Below are positions 7,229 through 11,541 of a stretch of DNA of 11,541 bases, piece by piece. Numbering within the stretch: the first letter of the stretch is position 1; every line of letters begins with the position of its first letter. This stretch comes from JAOAFX01 sp049700315 (lineage in GTDB: Bacteria > Hydrothermota > Tepidihabitantia > SM23-42 > JAOAFX01). The stretch lies in the NCBI GenBank assembly GCA_049700315.1, contig JBNAVN010000065.1, positions 1 through 11,541 on the forward strand. Reading direction: 5' to 3'. A program made the position numbers and the translations under genes. The notes below the pieces were generated by a model that was not told the origin of the DNA, did no database searches, and worked only from the letters and a program-made list of their open reading frames with translations.

Positions 7229-8221
7229 CCTGATGCCTGACATAACGCTGTTCTTCATATAATCAAAATCATTTACCGAAGAAAAATTGCTGAGCGATTC
7301 AAATCCTGCCGAGAAGAATATTTTACGCTCAATAAATCTGGTGAAATTGATATTTATTGCAAATCCATTATCATCCCTGATCTGATTGTATACAGGGAAG
7401 AAATCCTTTCTATATATTTGGAATGAAATTGATAACCTCAAATCCCTGAATAGGCGATGAAGAATAAACTCTATTTTTTGAGACTGATGTAAATTTTCAT
7501 TTTCAAAGAATGGATCATCCATATAGTTGGGATTCAAAATACTAATGTCGGCAGGTTCTGTGATATAATCGTATTTGAAAATGGTATTTATTCCATAATT
7601 GTCTGTAAGGGGAAGTGTGAAATCCAAAATTAATGTGTAAAGAAAGAAGTCAACATCGTTGTAATGTCTTATACCGATTGCTCCATAAGGTGCGAAGAAT
7701 AAATAAGGTAAAGGTATTCTAATTCCTGCACCAAACGATATCTCTCCATAATCATTTATTGAATCGGATAAAAAATATCTATATCTCAAATTGAAATCTG
7801 GACTTAATAAATACCGGTCTTTTAAATAGATATTTAGTGAATCTGATAGGCCAAATTCCAGCAATTGATAGATATCAATATAAGGGGTATAAAAATGATA
7901 CAGATTTGCTGAAATAGTATTTTTGTTTCCAATACCTTTCAGATAAAATGTTTTATCAGTGCCCAGGTAATTTTCAATAATAAGATTTTTAGGAATTAGA
8001 TTTACCAAAGAAAAGACGCCATTATAGTGCAGTTTTATATCGCTTTCCAAATCATATAACGGCATTATACTGAAGGTTAGACCGGGTTCTCTAATATTTA
8101 AGAGATTTATGTTGTCGGTAGCAGTAAGATTTAAAGATATTGCTCCTGAACCATAAAGCAAAAAAGGGAGGAGCAGAAATACTCCCCCCTTTTTGTAAAA
8201 ACTACCTATTCTTCCGACCAT
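7217..8221 (-). CDS. Predicted outer-membrane beta-barrel protein of unknown function
   Basis: From the ATG at 8221 the protein has 334 aa. Residues 1-27 are a clear signal peptide (KK then GGVFLLLPFLLYGSGA). The remainder alternates polar and hydrophobic/aromatic residues throughout and ends GIRLTF, with the C-terminal Phe used by the BAM machinery. I do not recognise the family. The frame is open further upstream to a GTG at 8290, but those residues overlap the preceding gene and would bury the signal peptide, so 8221 is preferred. The RBS AAGGA is only two bases from this ATG, which is tight. The ATG lies inside the upstream gene, 20 bases before its end, so translation is probably coupled. 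It shares the sigma-54 promoter at 9006-9021 and directly precedes the kinase, so it may belong to the response or to the sensing. Confidence 0.75.
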   Translation of the reverse strand: MVGRIGSFYKKGGVFLLLPFLLYGSGAISLNLTATDNINLLNIREPGLTFSIMPLYDLESDIKLHYNGVFSLVNLIPKNLIIENYLGTDKTFYLKGIGNKNTISANLYHFYTPYIDIYQLLEFGLSDSLNIYLKDRYLLSPDFNLRYRYFLSDSINDYGEISFGAGIRIPLPYLFFAPYGAIGIRHYNDVDFFLYTLILDFTLPLTDNYGINTIFKYDYITEPADISILNPNYMDDPFFENENLHQSQKIEFILHRLFRDLRLSISFQIYRKDFFPVYNQIRDDNGFAININFTRFIERKIFFSAGFESLSNFSSVNDFDYMKNSVMSGIRLTF

Positions 8222-8978
8222 GTTCCTTATTTCTTTGTTCACCACAACAGGATTCTTTATTCCTGTGCTGTTCACACTCTCCTTTACCACACCACTCAGG
8301 AAAGCCTTCTCTATTTCTCAACTGGATCTCCTGCCTTGTCCTTAAATTTCTCATTTCGCGTGCAATTATCATCAATTTACCGTCTGACCTGACCTCAGAG
8401 CCACGCAATTCTAATTCATCGCCAACCCTGACTTGATTCTTAAGATACCAATCCGGGGCAAGCCTAACCTGAACGATTCCTCCGTTTAAATCTGTCTGCG
8501 CAATAATCATACCTGTCTCTTTCTCAATATATAATTTATTAATTTTGCATTTCATAGATTTTTCGGTCGCAGGATTATAGAAATGATTACGCACCCTTAC
8601 TCTTTCTCTTATCCATAGTGGCTCGCCATTTTCATCCCTAATTCTATAGCGGACATTATTACACACCATCTCCCGGACCATAAATTGATTCTGATCATTA
8701 TATTTGCCCCTAAGTACAACAACATTTCCAGGTATTAGCTCAGTATCCAAAATCCAGGCAGGTCCTAAACAGGCATTAACCATCTCCTGGTTCTGTATCT
8801 GTTTTTCTTCACCCTGATTCCTTATCCTGACTTGAATCCGGAGTATGTAGGTATTCGTTTCAGGGTCTTTTATTTCTTCACCACTTACCACCTCACCAGA
8901 TATCTCTGTCTCTCCAGCAAAAAGCATAACAACAAACCCTAAAAGCAATATGGCGATTAAAAAAGTCTGCCTTTTCAT
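8202..8978 (-). CDS. Exported protein with two OB-fold-like domains and a Cys/His-rich tail
   Basis: From the ATG at 8978 the protein has 258 aa. Residues 1-21 are a signal peptide (KRQ, then a long hydrophobic core ending FAG). Two related domains follow, about 25-125 and 143-230. Each has a LGPAW or LAPDWYLKNQ motif, a GxxVxLRG or GDELELRGS strand, a REM motif and a closing RDENGEPLW or RNREGFPEW. This pattern is a recurrent secreted OB-fold-like module (LGPxWYLxxQ ... GDxVxVTGS ... LRDxxGxPxW), so the gene carries an internal duplication. The tail from 230 has C230, C235, C244, C245 and several His, which could bind metal or form disulfides; C70, C106 and C144 are also present. It opens the sigma-54 transcription unit and overlaps the barrel gene by 20 bases. 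The molecular role is unknown. Confidence 0.75.
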   Translation of the reverse strand: MKRQTFLIAILLLGFVVMLFAGETEISGEVVSGEEIKDPETNTYILRIQVRIRNQGEEKQIQNQEMVNACLGPAWILDTELIPGNVVVLRGKYNDQNQFMVREMVCNNVRYRIRDENGEPLWIRERVRVRNHFYNPATEKSMKCKINKLYIEKETGMIIAQTDLNGGIVQVRLAPDWYLKNQVRVGDELELRGSEVRSDGKLMIIAREMRNLRTRQEIQLRNREGFPEWCGKGECEQHRNKESCCGEQRNKEHGRKNR

Positions 8979-8981
8979 TTT

Positions 8982-8990
8982 ACCTCCTTT
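8982..8990 (-). promoter_or_regulatory. Strong ribosome binding site that fixes the start at 8978
   Basis: AAAGGAGGT on the minus strand ends three bases before the ATG at 8978-8976. A longer reading from 8999 would put this site inside the coding region and move the signal peptide seven residues inwards, so 8978 is the better start. Confidence 0.7.
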
Positions 8991-9005
8991 CATACCCATA
9001 TAATA

Positions 9006-9021
9006 TGCAAATTCTGTGCCA
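9006..9021 (-). promoter_or_regulatory. Sigma-54 (-24/-12) promoter
   Basis: TGGCACAGAATTTGCA on the minus strand matches the RpoN consensus TGGCAC-N5-TTGCA at every defined base, with GG and GC ten bases apart as required. With the C of GC at -12 (9007), transcription would start near 8995, leaving a 17-base leader that holds the strong RBS at 8990-8982. It drives the OB-fold-like protein and barrel genes and could read on into the kinase, regulator and queC. The regulator encoded 3 kb downstream is of the class that activates such promoters. Confidence 0.85.
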
Positions 9022-9055
9022 ATAGAACCAATGAATTTCCGTGCGTTTTATCCTT

Positions 9056-9093
9056 AAAAAACCGACAATCCTGTTATTTCGACAAATTTGTCG
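9056..9093 (-). terminator. Possible intrinsic terminator after the small membrane protein
   Basis: Directly after the TAA at 9096-9094, CGACAA (9093-9088) can pair with a distal TTGTCG (9068-9063) that is followed by G and six Ts (9061-9056). It can instead pair with the adjacent TTGTCG (9085-9080). The stem next to the T-run is only 6 bp with a 19-base loop, so the call is weak. It would separate the restriction-modification side from the sigma-54 unit. Confidence 0.3.
9063..9093 (-). promoter_or_regulatory. Candidate enhancer: palindrome plus degenerate copy upstream of the sigma-54 promoter
   Basis: CGACAAATTTGTCG at 9080-9093 is a perfect 14-bp palindrome. CGACAATCCTGTTA at 9063-9076 repeats the first half-site and part of the second, 17 bases away. 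Their centres lie about 91 and 74 bp upstream of the predicted sigma-54 start near 8995, where NtrC-type activators commonly bind as dimers in tandem. Assignment to the regulator at 4685-6031 is inference. The same bases could instead serve as a terminator for the membrane-protein gene. Confidence 0.45.
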
Positions 9094-9555
9094 TTAAAGT
9101 CCACCCAGTCTATACCCGATTGTTGCCCCTATGAGGACGATTGCAAAACCGATTAAGAAAATCAAAAAACTATTTTTCCTTATTTTTAACAAATATAATC
9201 CATTTGCCCATCGGAATTTTTTCTTTTCGTGTTCAGGCACTTCCTTTGTAATCGGCGAATCCGGTGAAGTAAAGGCTAAGATTGTTTTGTATAGAATCAT
9301 CACCAAACTATAAAACATCATTAAAATTCCGATTATAATAATTATATAACCTATTATTGAATAGAATATCTTCTGAGCATCTTTAGTCTTTATCACAGGT
9401 ATTATATCAGATATTGTTAGATATAAACAAAAGAGAATTAACATGCCAACCCCGAAAATCCATATAATAAAACGGGTTTTGCTGAGCATGAGATATTGCC
9501 TAAAAGATTTCTTTTCCTCTGTCTTGAACTTCAAAAAATTTACAAGGTCAACCAA
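9094..9555 (-). CDS. Small multi-pass membrane protein of unknown function (start uncertain)
   Basis: The called frame starts with TTG at 9555 and has 153 aa with three predicted membrane helices: about 28-48, 63-90 and 128-149. A basic stretch (HEKKKFRW) precedes the last helix. The TTG has no convincing RBS. The frame stays open upstream to a TGA at 9630-9628, and the extra 24 residues include a hydrophobic run (FFGIIAGAIAIFALV) that looks like a genuine first helix. There is no ATG or GTG in that stretch. An ATG at 9631-9629 sits one base out of frame in the arrangement TAATATG, right after the probable end of the endonuclease gene. The true gene may therefore begin there and carry a frame-breaking indel, or use a rare start such as ATT. 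I do not recognise the family. Confidence 0.6.
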   Translation of the reverse strand: MVDLVNFLKFKTEEKKSFRQYLMLSKTRFIIWIFGVGMLILFCLYLTISDIIPVIKTKDAQKIFYSIIGYIIIIIGILMMFYSLVMILYKTILAFTSPDSPITKEVPEHEKKKFRWANGLYLLKIRKNSFLIFLIGFAIVLIGATIGYRLGGL

Positions 9556-9632
9556 TGCAAAAATGGCTATTGCACCTGCAATTATCCCAAAAAATTCATT
9601 AACAATCTCAGTCTTAATCTTTAGAAATCATA

Positions 9633-10183
9633 TTAAAATTGAAAATGGACCGGAACATCCTTTAGATTCGTAATATCTTCTGTCTTTAATTCTTTTGATA
9701 AATAGATGAGTTCTACCCTGAATACTTTCTCTTTTTTTCATATCCACCCTTTTCACTCTTGAAAATATCTTTTCCATAATGGCGATATAATTGACCATTA
9801 GGAATGCACACTAACTTCAAAGATTTTATGCTCGGTTTTGCATGTTCGTGGATGATCTGTATAGTATAGGTTAAGCAAGGTTTTCTACTTTCGCCACGGG
9901 GATTATAGTATTGTGGCAGATTGGGCGCAAAAATTTTGTTTATTTTATAGGAAGTCTGATTTATTGCAATATTTATTTTGCCCCTGTAATCAGAAGGGTT
10001 ATCAATGAGTGCAGTTTTGACTTCTATATGTATAAATGCGTCAGGCGCCTCAAACATTAAATCTGAACCAAGGGGTGAAGAGTTGAGCCCCTCAATTATA
10101 GGGTTCAAATTCGCCCTTAAAAAAGTCAAAATGTATCTAAAATATTCATTTTCTATCTTTTCCAGTTCAAAATCATTCAACAT
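9633..10183 (-). pseudogene. Type II restriction endonuclease of PD-(D/E)xK type, frameshifted
   Basis: The intact part (10183 to a TAG at 9715-9713) has 156 aa. Residues 47-56 give the nuclease core: P47-D48, then IHIEVKT with E54 and K56. An NQTSY motif follows at 75-79, and the C-terminal part has the LxCIPNGQLYRHYG text seen in such enzymes. After a seven-A run (plus-strand T-run 9732-9738) the frame breaks. In the neighbouring frame the protein continues KVFRVELIYLSKELKTED and stops at TAA 9635-9633. One more A would join the two parts into about 183 aa. The start is well supported: AAGGAGG six bases before the ATG, and an 11-base overlap with the methyltransferase end. The recognition site and precise family are unknown. 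The catalytic residues precede the break, so the truncated form might fold, but I treat it as inactivated. Confidence 0.65.
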
Positions 10184-10613
10184 AAATAACCTCCTTCAAA
10201 AAAGGACATCTCTTTTTTATTATTTCTAAATATTCGGGAACGAGTTCAATCAGAATAGCACTTCTGTCCATTTCATAAGCCACCTTTCCTGTGGTTCCTG
10301 AACCAGCAAATGGGTCTAAAACTACTCCATTCGGCGGGCAACCAGCAAGAATACATCTCCTTACCAGTTCTTCAGGAAAGGTTGCAAAGTGGGCTTCGGT
10401 AAATGGCTGTAATTTGATACTCCACACATCACCAGGATTTTTACCTTTTGGATGTGGCTTAACTGTTTGAAGCACCAAATGGGTTTCAGTCACCCATCTA
10501 TCATATAGGTCATCAAATTTCAAGATGTCCTTTAATTTATACCAATCATCAGGTAAAGGAACCGAGCCGCCCTTGCCCCAGCTTCCGGTATCCTTCCTGA
10601 ACCAGTGTCCTGC
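10173..10613 (-). pseudogene. DNA methyltransferase (N4-C/N6-A, beta class), C-terminal fragment with AdoMet site
   Basis: This is the last third of the methyltransferase. The first ATG in frame is at 10523, but homologous sequence starts at 10613 with AGHWFRKDTGSWGKGGSVP, which continues the preceding fragment in a different frame. It then reads through FDDLYDRWVTETH, KPHPKGKNPGDVW and HFATFPEELV to motif I, LDPFAGSGTTG, the AdoMet-binding loop, and ends ILIELVPEYLEIIKKR. Motif I at the C-terminal end marks a beta-class enzyme of the DNA methylase N-4/N-6 family. The stop at 10175-10173 overlaps the endonuclease start. Alone this piece lacks the catalytic PPY motif and target-recognition region, so it cannot methylate. 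Confidence 0.8.
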
Positions 10614-11308
10614 GTATCTCTATAGCCCAGTAATTTATCTATTTCTTTAACTGTTATGCCTCTTTTTTCTCGCCAGAATCTGAGATAATCCGCGATTATA
10701 GGCTGGAACACCTCATACCTTCTTTGTAAAACCAAGTATTCCCCATACAAAGATTTTCTTGCTCCTGGTGAAGCCCCGCGATTGTCAGGACTCAACTTAA
10801 ATTTGCCTGTATTTCTCTTTTTCTGCAAAGATGTTTGGAATAATAAGGCAGGTTTAACTTCAATTTTATTACTGAAATCAGGCCTTATTTGTAAAACAGG
10901 TTTTGGAAAACCATGGCAATCATTATGATTATTAATATCAAAAATATTTCTGATATTTTTCCCGCATTCATGACATACCAGTTCAGCAGAAATCTGAGAT
11001 TCTTTATTAAAATTTTGAACAACTTCCAATGTTTTATTACCATCCTCCCATTCAACTTCAGCGAATATCTCATTCCTATTATTCAGAAAAACCCGGCTCA
11101 CTCTTCCTCTCTTTTTCTTATCTCTCAATAAATTGTTTTCTACTTCATAACCAATGATATCCTCTGGCTTTCTGTCATTTGAAAAATTTGAAACGGGCAA
11201 ACGGAGTTCATCAATAGATAGATAGTAATTATATTTAGCCTCCTGTTTGATAAATAAGAAGACGGGTTCATAAATATTTGAAAATCTTGAATCAAGTGAA
11301 GATGGCAT
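10532..11308 (-). pseudogene. DNA methyltransferase, middle fragment with zinc-finger-like insert
   Basis: The frame is open from 11323 to a TAA at 10532-10534; the first ATG is at 11308. Residues 1-38 (MPSSLDSRFSNIYEP, then a DELRLP motif) are the region that follows the catalytic motif in this methyltransferase family. At 112-132 a CHECG and HNDCH arrangement (C112, C115, H128, C131, H132) suggests a small zinc finger. Residues 178-232 (NRGASPGARKSLYGEY to GYRDT) continue the family pattern. At 10614/10613 one base is missing: ACN-GCA-GGA became ACGCAGGA. The following 26 residues are out-of-frame text, while the true continuation AGHWFRKD lies in the next frame. Homology therefore ends at 10614. 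Confidence 0.75.
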
Positions 11309-11326
11309 AGCATTTGGTTTATGCTA

Positions 11327-11541
11327 TATAATTTTATTTAAAAGTGTCCATCCATTCTTTTGCAGTTCAGTGGCTAATAATTCAGGAATTAAGAGTAGTT
11401 CTTTATTGTAATATTTATACCCTATGTTTAAGAAAAAGGTGCCGGTTGGTTTTAATATGCGTTTCATTTCAGTAAAAATTTTAACCAAATTTCCTAGATT
11501 TTAGCCCAATTTTCTCACTAGGTCCAGAACTATTGATTTTT
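11327..11541 (-). pseudogene. DNA methyltransferase, N-terminal fragment, cut by an amber codon and the window edge
   Basis: From about 11500 to 11327 the frame reads NLVKIFTEMKRILKPTGT, FFLNIG and LLIPELLATELQKNGW, the usual stretch after the PPY motif. It then reaches TAG at 11326-11324 where the family has Trp: II-stop-HKPNAMPSS instead of IIWHKPNAMPSS. One base change, TGG to TAG, explains it. A second break lies near 11486-11500: upstream, the better text (SEKIGLKSRKFG) is in another frame and a few residues appear lost. The catalytic PPY motif would lie beyond the window. With the middle and C-terminal fragments this makes one broken gene upstream of the endonuclease. Confidence 0.7.

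Noticed and set aside
8184..8189. Six-G run in the barrel's signal peptide as a phase-variation tract
   Set aside because: Six bases is short for slippage-driven switching and the frame is intact; nothing else supports it.
10913..11131. Plus-strand hydrophobic open frame opposite the methyltransferase
   Set aside because: Its composition is a by-product of AT-rich antisense codons, and the minus strand carries family-like methyltransferase sequence.
11324..11326. TAG as a recoded codon (pyrrolysine or a reassigned stop)
   Set aside because: The expected residue is Trp, the same gene also carries a frame deletion, and intact genes nearby end normally, one with TAG (8204-8202).
1..11541. CRISPR array, tRNA/rRNA genes, insertion sequence or prophage genes
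   Set aside because: No regularly spaced long repeats, cloverleaf-like segments, transposase motifs or terminal inverted repeats were seen.

Overview
The window (about 38-40% GC by eye) looks like chromosomal DNA from a double-membrane, probably uncultivated bacterium of the FCB / candidate-division WOR-3 (Stahlbacteria) kind. This is an inference from the combination of a PorV/UPF0164-like outer-membrane barrel, secreted proteins ending in type A (FlgD-Ig-like) C-terminal sorting domains, and an archaeal/Thermotogota-style QueC. No taxonomic marker gene is present.

Plus strand, 1-3382: the tail of a probably secreted protein, a PorV-like barrel fused to two carboxypeptidase-regulatory-like domains and an OmpA peptidoglycan-binding domain, and a secreted protein with two Ca-binding-like Asp loops and a C-terminal sorting domain. 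From 3423 to 3918 there are two gene remnants: a HAD hydrolase without its N-terminal half, and a decayed Trm112-like zinc ribbon.

Minus strand, 9021 down to 4054, is the most interesting part. A textbook sigma-54 promoter (-24 TGGCAC, 5 bases, -12 TTGCA) precedes an exported two-domain OB-fold-like protein and an outer-membrane barrel protein. These are followed at once by a membrane sensor kinase, an NtrC-type sigma-54 activator (GAFTGA present) and queC. The kinase has its own fully consensus sigma-70 promoter (TTGACA-17-TATAAT) placed so close that its GTG start is probably leaderless. A perfect palindrome (CGACAAATTTGTCG) and a degenerate copy about 75-90 bp upstream of the predicted sigma-54 start are candidate enhancer sites. 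I read this as one envelope-sensing circuit: the two-component system is made from the sigma-70 promoter, switches on the exported pair through sigma-54, and read-through would amplify the regulators. The circuit is a prediction from sequence.

Minus strand, 11541 down to 9094: a broken type II restriction-modification locus and a small membrane protein. The beta-class DNA methyltransferase carries an amber codon in place of an expected Trp, a one-base deletion and a further frame break near 11490. The PD-(D/E)xK endonuclease is frameshifted at a seven-A run. The membrane protein lacks a good start codon although its frame extends upstream through another hydrophobic helix. Either this edge is truly decaying or it carries several indel errors. 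The substitutions (Trp to stop, Cys to Ser in the zinc ribbon, Asp to Asn in the HAD remnant) favour decay for at least part of it.
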